From NCBI GenBank assembly GCA_003254925.1, contig QANZ01054729.1:19687-83686 (forward strand): a DNA stretch of 64,000 nucleotides, given 5' to 3'. Made by a program: the position numbers and the translations under genes. Below the pieces are notes generated by a model that searched no databases, had not been told where the DNA came from, and was given only the letters and a program-made list of their open reading frames with translations. This document shows, in pieces, positions 47,611-59,104 of this stretch. Source of the stretch: Chamaecrista fasciculata (Eukaryota > Streptophyta > Magnoliopsida > Fabales > Fabaceae). The number at the start of each line of letters is the position of its first letter. The first letter of the stretch is position 1.

Positions 47611-49798
47611 ATTGGAGATTATAGAACGAGCGCAGCGGAAAAAGGTGAAATTTAAAATTTTTACAAAACCTATAATCTCCTCCACGAGATCCACTACATG
47701 TGTTTATACCAGTGAGATGAGATGTTTACCTATATCAGAGAATGCTGAATGATTGCAATTTCCGAGAAGTCCACAGACTTGTGTCCTTCCTCTGCCGGTG
47801 ATCCACACGAACAGTTTGGCAGATACTCAGGTGCTAGCCTTCGATCTCTTCTCCAAGAGATCACGGGAACCGATCTACAATCTTGAATCTTCAAGAACAC
47901 TTCTTGAAAACTCCAAGATTTGGTGGCGCAGAACCAAGAATCAAATTCTTGGCCACACACTCTAGGGTTTGGCGCCTCTCTCTCTTCCTCACACAGAAAT
48001 CGCCTCTAAACCCTAGGTTTAGGGTTAGTCGAACTTTCCCTATTTCCTCTAGAGTTATGCGCCTATTTCTCTATTTCTCTCAGAACAGGCGACTTATCTC
48101 ATATCTCTAAGGCTAGGCAAGTTGTGTGAGTATTTATAGAGTCTCATTCCTAACTCATGAAAATAGGGAATTATAATCATGAAAATAGGAATTAATAATC
48201 TTGATTATAAGATTACACTAATATTATAATTCAAAATTAAAAGGCAATTTAAATTTAAATTTCAAGATCAAATCTTGAAACTTAAATCTTGAATGTCCAC
48301 TTCCCATTGGTTGGAATGAGTCAGGAGGATTTGAATTCTTAATTAAAATATTACATTAATATCTTTATTTAAAATTCAAAGTGCATTCTTGAAACTCAAA
48401 ATGCAAGATCAAATCTTGCATTTGGATATCCAAGAATGCGCCACCCTCCATTATCTTTTATAGGAATTTAATAAATAAGATAACAATCCTAACTCTTAGA
48501 AAGTTATAACCAACTTATTATTATCCTTAACAAATTGAATTAAAATATTACCCTAATATCTTAATTCAAATTTGAATCTTGAATTCAAATTTAAATCTTG
48601 AATTCAAATTAACAAAATCACATTTCATTAATTAATTCAAGAGTGAGGCGCCACCCTCCTCTTATTATCTTCCAATATTAGAGAATTTAATAAATCAATA
48701 ATCCCCTAACTTTTAGGAGACTTTGTCAATTCATTATTCCCTAATATTTTAAATAGCAACTCAATTGTAAATAGATTAATCAAATTAACTATTTAACAAT
48801 TAATATATTTAAACTTGTCTAACAAATTTAAATATCACAAATGTAGATCTTATTTAAGACAAGACTTCATATCCTAAGACATTCAACTATGTCTTAAACT
48901 GTGCCACTAAAGTGACTCACGAATTAAACCCTAATTCGTGTCCCATTACAGTATCTTGATCCTGCTCATGTATGACCCAGCAGGCCTCACGTGAAATTAG
49001 CAACAAGCCATCTCTATGACTCATAAGTCGAGAGCGGACTCTAGCAAGCCATCACGACTACCCAAAACACGTGAGTTATCGTTTTAACATTAACGACTTA
49101 ACCTCAGTACCACCTTGTCATAATCCCTATTGTCACACAATATTTTGGTCATGGATAAGGCATGGGAAAGTCATCCTTTAATCCAAACCATAACTTTCTC
49201 GATTCCTTGAGTTAGTCTCATTTCCCTGTGTGGCCACACATTCCTTGGACAGACTCATCGAGGGGCCCAATTAAATATCTCTCAACTTAATGAGGGGCAG
49301 AATTCCTTCCTGGTCAACCACATTCCTCAGCACGGCAAACAACTAAACCCGTACCTAGCCTGTATGGCTACCCTGTTACGGGCAACGTTCGACTAGGCCA
49401 AAGTTCAGCATCTACAACGTCGGAATAGTCAAGACCTCAGGTCTAAGGGCATCGTGACAAGTGTACAAGAGAGGCTAGCTCATGACTAAACCCATGCAGG
49501 ACTCTCCGGGTCAGTCCAGCAACTTGTAACCCATTACATAATTGCACCATGACTCTCGAGAAGCATCACATGTGTGTATCTCTATACATCGAAGTCATGC
49601 TGGTCTTAGTTCATTCACGCTCCCACGTGAATAATCGACCAGGGACAATTTAGAATAATTATCACATAATTAATCAAGGATTGTTATCATAGTAAACATG
49701 CTAATAATATGATAACGACATAATTTATCATTCATAAATCAGTCAAACAATATGTTCATACATATAAAATGATTGGCCCTAGGGCACAATCTCCATCA
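47611..49798 (-). mobile_element. Angela-like Copia solo LTR inserted in foldback B
   Basis: On the reverse strand it starts TGATGGAGATTGTGCCCTAG and ends near TATAATCTCCAAT; the start resembles plant Angela/BARE LTRs (TGTTGGA-T-GCCCTAGAG). It is flanked by TTCCAT on both sides (47605-47610, 49799-49804), and the two flanks join to the intact family sequence TTTCCATCCATTTTTCC seen near 51079-51095. At 2.19 kb with no coding sequence it is a solo LTR or a TRIM-like copy. It contains three CACGTG motifs (about 48988, 49066, 49626), possible bZIP/bHLH sites. Confidence 0.75.
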
Positions 49799-49952
49799 TT
49801 CCATCCATTTTTCCGTTAAAAAAGGGGAAAAATAGACTTTCAACCCCCAAAAGTTTTATTTTCTTATATTAAGGTCTTTTTCTTTTTATAATAGGATGAA
49901 AACATAAGAAAAAGAAATAAATTAAGACTTTAACTTAATTTGCCCAAAAGTT

Positions 49953-49957
<5 letters not shown>

Positions 49958-50034
<77 letters not shown>

Positions 50035-50046
50035 GTCTCTCTCTCT
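49958..50046 (+). repeat. (CT)n microsatellite in the left arm of foldback B
   Basis: More than 35 CT units, mirrored by an (AG)n tract at 50421-50460 in the right arm. The two could pair in the folded form, so the microsatellite is part of the inverted repeat. Confidence 0.9.
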
Positions 50047-50075
50047 GTACATTCTAACAACACCAACTCGAGCTC

Positions 50076-50377
50076 TTATGTGCGATTCCGAACATGACGG
50101 AAGCAATCAAGGATCATCCATTGACGGAAATTTCAGAAAGAGAGAGGAAGAAATATTCGGGCGCCGAAATGCGCACAAGGAGCTTCAAATGGAATCCATC
50201 AAGCGCAAGCTCTTCCAGTTCTCTGCATCCTTCTACATCTTCCACGGTCTCTTCTTGACGCTACTGTTCACATTGTCGGCGAGATCGGAATCCGGATTTG
50301 GAGCTTGCCAGCAATGGTGGATTCCGACGACGATGAAGATCCTCGATTGCTTTCGCCATGTTCGGAATTGCACATAA
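50076..50377 (+). CDS. membrane-protein-like ORF captured in foldback B
   Basis: From an ATG at 50076 a frame of about 100 codons runs through the loop into the right arm. After a polar start (DSEHDGSNQGSSIDGNFRK) comes HKELQMESIKRKLFQFSAS, a basic amphipathic stretch, then the hydrophobic segment FYIFHGLFLTLLFTLSA and QQWWIP. This reads like the first exon of a host membrane protein. I do not recognise the parent gene. The 3' end of the frame is inverted-repeat sequence, so the natural exon ended earlier, near 50335. Expression is not shown. Confidence 0.45.
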
Positions 50378-50418
50378 GAGCTTGAGCGTGGAGATCAAAT
50401 GGAAGCCATGTTCGGAAT

Positions 50419-50464
<46 letters not shown>

Positions 50465-50955
50465 ATTTTTTGGGCAAATTAAGTTAAAGTCTTAATTTAT
50501 TTTCTTTTCTTACGTTTTGATCCTATTATAAAAAGAAAAAGACCTTAATATAAGAAAATAAAACTTTTGGGGGTTGAAAGTCTATTTTTCCCTTTTTTTT
50601 AACGGAAAAATGGATGGAAAACGTTTGAGGGACCAACTGTGACAAGTTTTGGAAAACTAAGGGACCAAAATAGGACTTTGACCTAATAAATATATAAACA
50701 CGGTTATACGTCCCTTTCGCAAGATTTTTTCAAAATCAAATGTGCAGAGCCCAAGCAACTTTCATTAATGAAATTTAATAGATAAAATGTCTCTAATCTC
50801 CAAAGGATATATATGTGTATATATATAGATGATTAACATTACAACGTCATCTCCAGCCATTAAAAGATGATTAAGTACGCCTCATCCAATTTTTCCACTG
50901 TTTCGCTAATATAGTAATATATGATTCTTTTTGAAATAGAAAAAAAATTGATATA

Positions 50956-51590
50956 GGCCAAAGTCCTATTTTGGTCCCCAGTTATGTTTAGTGTTCCAAA
51001 TTAGTCCCTCAGTTATTTTCGTTCCATATTGGTCCTCCAGTTATGCAAAACTTGGCAAAGTTGGTCCTTCTAACAGTTTCCATCCATTTTTCCGTTAAAA
51101 AAAAAGACAAAATTGATTTTTCACTCCTAAAAGCTTGAATTTTTTACATCAATGACCTTTTCCTCTATAATAGAACCAAAATGTAAGATAAAAGAAATAA
51201 CTTGGGTTTTAGTTTATTTCACACCAAAATAAAAATAATCTATCTCTCTCGCCGGAGATGGGACGGCAGAAACGTCTGGGCATCCTTCATCCTTAATCGA
51301 AGGGGGAGAGAGAGAGAGAGGGGTTAGTCTTTTTTTTTTGTGTAAAATAAACTAAAAACCCCAACTTATTTCTTCTTTCATACATTTTGGTTCTATTATG
51401 GAGAAAAAGGTCTTTAATGCAAAAAAATTAAACTTTTAGGAGTGAAAAATCAATTTTGTCTTTTTTTTTTAACGGAAAAATGGATGGAAACTGTTACAGG
51501 GACCAACTTTGCCAATTTTGCATAACTGGGGGACCAATATGGAACGAAAAATAATTGGGGAACTAATTTGGAACACTAAGCATAACTGGG
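50956..51590. mobile_element. foldback element C, smaller, right terminus lost
   Basis: Left end GGCCAAAGTCCTATTTTGG (50956). Arms share CCAGTTATG, TTCGTTCCATATTGGTCC, TTCCATCCATTTTTCCGTT and ACATCAATGACCTTTT-like blocks in mirrored order. The centre (51240-51330) has TCTCTCTCGCCGGAGATGGG and (AG)n with no long frame. The right arm stops at CATAACTGGG, about 24 bases short of a full terminus. Confidence 0.78.
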
Positions 51591-51723
51591 TATGTTTTTT
51601 TTGGTGAAACTATGAGTTCTTCTATAACTTTGGCCAAGTATAAACGACTTATCACAGAAATTAACACATTCATTTAAATCAACTGAGTATGTTTTTTGGT
51701 GAAACTATGAGTTCTTCTATAAC
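51591..51723 (+). repeat. direct repeat beside foldback C
   Basis: TATGTTTTTT(TT)GGTGAAAC with CTATGAGTTCTTCTATAAC occurs at 51591-51628 and again at 51688-51723. The first copy replaces the missing terminus of foldback C, so local duplication or template switching truncated the element. Confidence 0.75.
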
Positions 51724-51910
51724 CTCATTCGAATTGCGAAGTGAATAATTTAAAACTCTTCAATTATTGAGATTGAACAATAATTTTTTTATTTAAGTTA
51801 TAGTTCTTCAACTATTACACCAAATCATTATTAATATCAATGAGGATTTTGATCGGTATTGAAAAATTAGTGAAAGGAATATGGGCCGTTTGACGAGGGT
51901 GATGTGTAAT

Positions 51911-54285
51911 GTTTTTTTTTTTTTTTTTCGTGAAAAGGAACAATAACATTAACAAAACAGGTTCATAATACATCTCATCCAACGCCAACAATGCGTGGGT
52001 AACTTAAGCCCATACAATCAACTAGTGTCGTAGCACTCAAAAAAGCGGGCATAACATCAAAAACAACATACTCAGTCTTAGAGTTTCTAGCAAAGACAGC
52101 AAGCTTATCAGCAGCCTGGTTGCCTTCACGCAGCACATGAATCACTTTAAAGTCACTAAACTCGGCGAGCTTTGACTTGCAAATATTGATTAAGGATGCA
52201 TAATGATGAGAAGAAGAAGAAATCTCACAGTTTAGAAGCGGAACAGCAGTTGAACAATCTGATTCAATAACAATGGGATCAAGATTTTCTTCTCTAGCTA
52301 ATGTAATGCCTAACAAGATAGCCCACAACTCAGCTAACAAACTGTTACCATAACCAATGAAGCATGCAAAACCTTTAAGCCACTTCCCATGATCATTCCT
52401 CAAAACGCCACCAGCAGCAATGTCACCATAGCCATGCTCAACTCCAAGGCAAGAACCATCCGTGTTAAGCTTGAACCATCCTTCTTGAGGAGGTTTCCAA
52501 GAAACTAACACCTCCTGAGAAGCTTTTTTAGAGACAGCAGCCCCCGCCAGAAAAAACCATTCAGCAGCTTGAGAGAAAGCATTTGAAACCGCAAGGGGAG
52601 CAAAGAAAGTTGCAGCTTGGAAAACTTTTTGGTTTCTAGTACACCAAATGTTCCACAACACATAGATGAAAAGAGTACCATGAGGAATACATCTGAAAGC
52701 AATCTTAGCACAAGAGGCATTTAACTTCATCCAAGTGAAAAAATCGTCATGCGGGATTAGGAAAGGAGACAAACCAGCAGCATCCCAGATTAAACTAACC
52801 AAGGAGCAATCTTTGAAGGCATGAGAGAAGGATTCCTCTTCTTGACTACAAAGGGGACAAATAGAACAAATGTTAAGGCCTCTTTTAGCAAGAACAGAGT
52901 TAAGAGGAAGAGCCTCATGAACAGATTTCCAAACAAAGAATTTCCTCCTAATATGGCACTTGGACTTCCAAACCCAATCAAAATTTTTAACATTAAGAAT
53001 AGGAGGAGAAACAGAATTCTGGACAGCTATAATATATGCAGAAGAAAGGTCAAAATGTCCATTTAAATTAGCAGACGAAACTTTAGAGTCGAGAGAATTA
53101 GCATGACAATTAATAGGGATGGCAGATATGGAATTTCTGATGTGAGGGGGCAGATCGAAAGAAATTAAGCTCCAATTCCAAACCCTATAATCTACACAAA
53201 CATCAGCAACTTTGAGATTTATCTCATGAGAGGAAAGAGGACCATGAATAACATGCCTAAGGGGACCCAAGAAACACCAACAGTCTTCCCAAAACAAGGT
53301 GTTAACACCAGAATTTAAAGAAATATAAGAACCCTTTTTGACAATATCAGCCCCAAGAATCAAACCTTTCCCTAACATAGAAGAAGCACAAGACTTAAGA
53401 GAAAGTCTATGGTTGCAAATGACAGCCCAAGGTTTCTGAGGTTCAAGGTAAGCAAACCAACAAAGCTTAGAAAAGAAAGCAACATTTCTAGCATGAAAAG
53501 AAGGGATACCAAGACCTCCACGGTCTTTACTCAAACAGATTTTATCCCAACCCACCAAGTGCATCTTCTTAGAGTTCTCCAAATCCCCCAAAAAAAAAAA
53601 TCCGGAATCTCTTTCTCTAAGGCATAATAGACAGTTTTTGGAAACAACAAGCCTTGCATGAAGTAAGATGCTTTAGCCACAATCACAGAATTAATGAGAG
53701 TAGTTTTCCCGGCTAACGACAGATGTTTAGATTTCCACACTTGAAGATCAGCAAGAATTTTTTCTTTAATAACTCTAAAATCCTTTATCCTAGATGAAAC
53801 ATCAAGAGGAAACCCAAGATAAGTGCCAAGAGAAGAAAGTGACCGAATATTAAGGATAGATTATGTTCTCTGAATGTCAACAGAAGTAGAGTTTTTGGAA
53901 AACCACAAGGAAGACTTATCGAAGTTTACCACAAGGTCAGAAATAGCAAGGAACTGATTTAAACACCTATTTAAAGCTTCAATGCTCGACTTATCAGTTC
54001 TGGAGAATAAGAGAACATCGTTAGCAAAAAGAAGATGCGAGAATGACAGATTATTAATCTTGAATGGAATCCATGCACCATCCTCCACTTTCTTATGGAT
54101 TAAAGAAGAGAAGACTTCCATACAGAGAATGAAAAGATAAGGGGACAAAGGGTCTCCTTGTCTTAAACCACACTTGGGAGTAAAGGGACCAGATGGAGAA
54201 CCATTAATAAGGACCGAATGGTTAATCGTAGACACACAATTCATGATTAAATTGACCCACTTATTAGAGAAGTGGAAATGTTAGT
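51911..54285 (-). pseudogene. LINE reverse transcriptase-RNase H, 5'-truncated and broken
   Basis: Begins within RT at FSNKWVNLIMNC, with GLRQGDPLSPYLF; the active site is altered to FANDVLLF (usual Y/F-ADD). TAA at 53861-53863 interrupts the frame after VDIQRT, and a one-base shift occurs at the A-run 53587-53597 (LEKEIPDFFFWG then GDLENSKK). After that 538 codons are open: zf-RVT (CSICPLCSQEEESFSHAF) and RNase H with LNTDGSC, AELWAI, IESDCSTA and REGNQAAD, i.e. all four acidic positions. A poly-A tail (poly-T on the + strand, 51913-51929) ends the element. AATGTT near both ends may be the target duplication. Confidence 0.88.
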
Positions 54286-54289
54286 TGTG

Positions 54290-54805
54290 AGCAGAGTTAT
54301 AAAAATCGGACCGGACTGGTTGAACCGCGAACCGGTCAGTGGTCTGGTCTGAGTTGAGCACAAAACCGGGCAAGCTCAAAATCGGTCAAGAACCGCCTGA
54401 ATCGGTCAAAAATCGGGAAAACCGCCTTGAACCGGCCGGTTTTGAGGTTGAACCGGTTCAGTTTTTTTCTATTTTTTTTTTTTACTTTTTATTGATTAAA
54501 ATGATGTTATTTTAATGAAATTTGTTTCTTATTATGTTTAGACTCAAAATAATACGTTATTTAATAGTTTTTACTTCAAAATTTGATTTTTTATCCTCCT
54601 AATTAATCACTTTCTTACTCAATCCAGCTTAAATTTAAAGAGTTTATTATATATTTTTATTATATTAAACTAAATATATTATTTTTTATTTATTTAATTA
54701 TTAACGGTCCGACCCCAGTTGAACTCCGGTTAAACTATTGAACCTTAAATCGCTGTTTTGGCCGGTTCAATGACCGGTTCGATTTTAATAACTTTTTGTG
54801 AAACA
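54290..54805. mobile_element. MITE rich in CCGGTT/AACCGG
   Basis: Inverted ends GTTATAAAAATCGGACCGG (left) and the complement of GTTATTAAAATCGAACCGG (right). Several GAACCGGTC-like motifs lie near both ends, with an AT-rich centre. A possible imperfect 8-base flank duplication (GTTGTGAG / TTTGTGAA) hints at hAT. It abuts the truncated end of the LINE. Confidence 0.6.
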
Positions 54806-55264
54806 TGATAACACAGTGGTCCGAAAACAATAAGGCGAAGTTTGTATAGAGTGGGACCCACTGGGATGATATTCCCAATAATTTCCACCGATGCCACGTG
54901 TACGGGTGATGCATTAATAAGAGTATAATTGTTGGTCAGAGCAGGAATTTTGAATTAATTGATTAATTAATTATTTAATAATAATAATATAATAATAATA
55001 ATCATAATATTCAACTTTTTGATCTAGGCACATGTGAGACCTCGTGAGCCGTGACAGTCCTTGGCTCCGATTCTATCAATGTCAGTGACAACATTTTTAA
55101 TTTTTAATTTTTTTTTAATTTTGTTTTTAGCCCAAGTCGGTGAGAAGAAATTGAAAATACCCAAAAATAAATATAATAATAGGGCTGCTAAATAAATTTT
55201 AGATCAATTCAAATATGAGTGAGGTAGTATAATTTTGGACTCTGACTTAAATATAAGTTTGTAT
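54806..55264. other. intergenic DNA
   Basis: No gene seen. A G-box-like CCACGTGT lies at 54894 and an (AAT)n-type microsatellite at about 54977-55005. Confidence 0.4.
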
Positions 55265-55790
55265 TAAGGTTAAAGAGTCAATTTGGTCCTAAATGTATGT
55301 CTTAATATTTATTTTGGTCCATTATATTTTAAAATGTTCAATTTGGTCCTAAATATTTGCAAAATGTTTTATTTTGGTCCCAGCTATTGAATATGACTTG
55401 TTTAAAGTTCAAAAATGACGAGTTTAGAGTTACGTATTGTTCTCGAAGAGTACTTTCTCTATCTAGTTGGGGCCGTCAACAAATGACGTCAAATCAGTCC
55501 TAAAAGTAGACCTTTCGTTTTATGGTCAAACAAGCAAAGTTGATTATATTTCTCTCGTTTCAAATTCAAATGCGACAAATTCAGAGTTATGAGTTCCTCT
55601 TAACAAGTACTTTGAAATTGAAATGAGAGACGAGAGAAATATGACTAAATTCAATAATTTGGGACCAAAATGAATCATTTTGCCAACATTTAGGATCAAT
55701 TTGAACATTTTGAAATATAATGGACCAAAATGAACATTAGGGAATACATTTAGGACCAAAATGAACCTTTGACCTTTGTATTAAAATCAA
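55265..55790. mobile_element. foldback element of the GGACCAAAATGAAC family
   Basis: Left part: TCAATTTGGTCCTAAATGTA, then ATTTTGGTCCATTATATTTT; the right part mirrors this with AAATATAATGGACCAAAATG and TACATTTAGGACC. The centre is the TCATATCTCTC block that also occurs at 12737-12990, 43240-43520 and 57055-57190. This is the most complete copy, about 525 bases, and non-coding. Confidence 0.7.
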
Positions 55791-58180
55791 TTATTATATT
55801 CAAATTTATTGGATAGTCTAATTTCTTTATTTAGAGATGACAATAGATAGATATCTAAAAATAATAGATATAAAATATAATATTTTAATTCAAAAATTAG
55901 AAATATACAATATTTGATATAAAATATTTGTTAATAAAAATTATATAAAATTTAATTAAAATATTTATATTATAAGATATCAGATACTAGATGCTTTAAT
56001 AAACTATTCATTTCGGACGAACATTGAATAATTAAAGTAATATTCGTATCCATTTAATATATGATAATTATTTATTTTTTATTACATGTACTTTATCTGA
56101 TATCTAGTATCTGATAAATATTATATATTTTTTACAGGTGAATTTAGACAAATATTCTGAATACCCGTCCAAATGACCATCTCTACCCATACTCAGTCTA
56201 AGATTTGAAAAAAATATTAAACTGAATTATTTTTCTATTCATGTAAAATATTTTTATCAACTTTTAAATAAAAATAAAAAATAAATATGAATATTATTAT
56301 ATTATTTCAATATATATGACATATTTTATATTTTATCTTTATAATTTAATATTTTGTAAATACATAAAATTTAAAAATTATCGTATATATATAAATAAAT
56401 ATATATTATTATCAATAGAGTACAATTAAGGTACTTCAGTATCTGAATCTAAATTTGTTATAATTAGACTCAGTCTCAAATCTAGACTCATACAAATACC
56501 CCGAACCTAAACTCAGCAAAATAAAATTTCAAAATGAGTATTTTGATTCGTTCTAGATACATGTTAACCCATTATTAAGATCAAAATCAGTATATGCTTT
56601 ATTATTAGAAGTATGTTAGTTTTTCAGGCTAAAAAAAGAAAAAAAAAAGTATGTTAGTTTTGTTACATATATATTATTGGTAAAGTAAGTGAAATCATAT
56701 AACAAACTTTATGTAAATAAAAAACTTAGTTTGAAAGATTTGGTCCAGTTAAAGTATGTTTATAGAAATTGACCATGTTTTGATTAGTGATGTGGTTGGT
56801 TCTTATTTTAATTCTCTTCTACTTTATTGTAAAAGAATCAATTAAATTTAATTCAGTCAAACCTAAGGCGAAGTTGAATGGCCATCCATATTTATGGTAT
56901 AGATACTCAAATGGTTTCAAAGGATTTAAAATTGAATAATAAATAACTTGGGTCAACTATTTAATTTATTTTGCTTTTAAATATTTTAAAATGTTTAAAC
57001 TGGTCTTAAATATTGTTATTTAATTTCATTTTGATCTCAAACTACTGACTATGGTCATATCTCTATCGTTTTCAAGTTTGAAAATGACGAGTCCAGAGCT
57101 ACATATTACTTTTTATAAGTACTTTTTTCTAATTCAGTTTGGACTGTCAATAAACGAGGTCAAATCGAGTCCCGAAGTTGAATAATTCATTTCACAGTCA
57201 AATAAGTAAAGTTGATCATATAGAACCAAACATATTAGATGACAACCAAAGTCATTCAATCAATCCAGTTATTTTGAGATAACCGAACCAATTCAAATTG
57301 ACTTCATTAAGTTTGGATTTAATCTTAGTCAGTTTTCTATATAATTATTAAGGTAAAATCTGAAAAATAAAAAATATATAATAATTCAAAAAATATAAGA
57401 AACTGTGAAGTGTAATCAAGGATGGAAATTGAAGATGAAGCGAAGTGTGAAATAAAGAATGACTCAACTTTGAATGTGTGTGAGTGACGGCTAAAAAAAA
57501 TGAGAAATGAGAAAATTTGGGTGAGAGATAGAGATTTTTTTTATTTAACATAATATTTAATTTTTACTCACTAATTTTTGACATTTTTTCTTTTTAATTT
57601 GATCATTACATAAAAAAATATATGTTTTTAAACCGTTCAAACTGAATCGCTTAAACTATTGTTTATTCATTTTGTTTGGTTAACCCATTTTTTCAATCAA
57701 TATATTAAGAACTATTTCAAACACATGTAAGAGAATTAATTTAAAATATTATTAAAAAACATAATTATTGGATCCAACTGGACCAGTTCAAACAAAAACA
57801 TGGCCAATTCACTCAACTAGCCCAGTGAAACGACCCACTATTGGTGTGACTGGTCTCACTCTGACCTCACCTTTTTTTCTTTTTGGCCTTCAATGGACTT
57901 GACCTGGCCTGTCCAAACCCGATGGACTGGGTCCGACTCATCTTGGCTTGATGAACTTGGTCCAGTTTGGCTTGATGGATTCGGGCCAGGCAGGTTAGAT
58001 GGACCCTATTCGGCTCAGACCTGTCCGAACAAGCTCGATCCATTTTGAGGTGACCTGACGGGGTAGGATCATGTTTGGCTCGACCCGATGAGCCTAACCT
58101 GGTCTGATTATGTTGGTTGATTCAATCCAGCCCGACTTAGCCCGACTTATCTCGACCCGACCAACATGTATATATATATA
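55791..58180. other. AT-rich intergenic DNA with repeat fragments
   Basis: Contains one fragment of the TCATATCTCTC block (about 57055-57190) and, at 57840-58165, a run of diverged GACCCGA / CCTGACC / CTTGATG words. No conserved protein frame; the 67-codon reverse frame at 57348-57551 is low-complexity. Confidence 0.4.
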
Positions 58181-58215
58181 CTAGGGGCTTGGCGTGCCCT
58201 AAAGGGCACGCCAAT
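58181..58215 (-). mobile_element. Helitron-like 3' end (different family)
   Basis: On the reverse strand a perfect 10-base stem GGCGTGCCCT-TT-AGGGCACGCC is followed by AAGCCCCTAG and then T, again hairpin plus CTRR. The element body would extend toward higher coordinates. No helicase frame is seen between here and 59.1 kb, so it is non-autonomous. The 5' end was not located. Confidence 0.5.
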
Positions 58216-59104
58216 ATGCATGTAACGTTTGAATTGATTTAAAGTTGAAGATTATATTAAGTTTTTATATTGATAAAATAGTAACTTTGGGATCAATTTG
58301 AGAAATTATACAAATATGTAAGACTCATCTAAAATAAATAAAATATTTAGGACCAATTTGAAATTACCTCATATGGGAGAGTGAGTGGGTAGAGAGAGTG
58401 GTATTTTTTTTTCTTTTTTAATTTTTTAATTCACTATTTTTGACCAACCATAAGGGGTGGAGCCATATAATATCCTTTTCTTTTTGGCATTTTATGTTAA
58501 TATCATAAATAAAAATAGACTTTTCTCTTAAAATAAAAAAGTATATTATATATACAAATATATTATACATAATTTTATATAATACTCGATATGATCGAGT
58601 AATTTCTTGTTCTTCAATCTTTGTTCTTCAATACCTGTTTGACAAAAAGAAAAAAAAAAATTTCATTATTTCTCAATAATAAAAAAAACAAATGTCAAAA
58701 ATACATCATATAAACTTATCAAAATAAAACTTTTATTAATAAAAAAAATTATTAATAATGCGAACTGACATCAATAGTCAAAGTACTTAAGATAAGAATG
58801 TTAAGATAGCCAAAGTACACAGTTCATGAACAACCCTTAATCCTCCTCCCAAATCTCAAGTACTTAAATTAGTAAAATCAATAGCCAGAGTACTTAAATA
58901 AGAATGTCAAGATAGCAAATACCAAAAAATTCAAACAAGCAAGCCATAATTTATGAATTAGGAGTTTGCAATCCTAGTTTACTATATTTTGGCCAATATA
59001 TATATATAGGGAACATGATTACTTAAGTAATAACTTTTAGTTGCACTCAATTAATGGACTGACTCCACAAAAATATATGAATTTATTCGTATTCTTCAAT
59101 TTAC
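58216..59104. other. AT-rich DNA, probable Helitron body and flank
   Basis: No gene recognised. Includes GGGATCAATTTGAG and GGACCAATTTGAAATT repeats near 58290-58365 and a poly-A run near 58650. Confidence 0.35.

Larger units (their letters stand above)
47481..50683. mobile_element. foldback element B, split by an LTR insertion
   Basis: The left arm starts GGCCAAAGTCCTATTTTGG at 47481, is interrupted at 47611-49798, and continues to about 50100. The right arm runs from about 50354 to the complement of GGTCAAAGTCCTATTTTGG at 50683. Shared arm blocks include ATTTTTCCGTTAAAAAA, CCAAAAGTTTTATTTTCTTA and, at the inner ends, (CT)n/(AG)n tracts and CTCTTATGTGCGATTCCGAA. The loop encodes a membrane-protein-like frame. 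Without the insert it is about 1.0 kb, like element A. No transposase. Confidence 0.8.
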
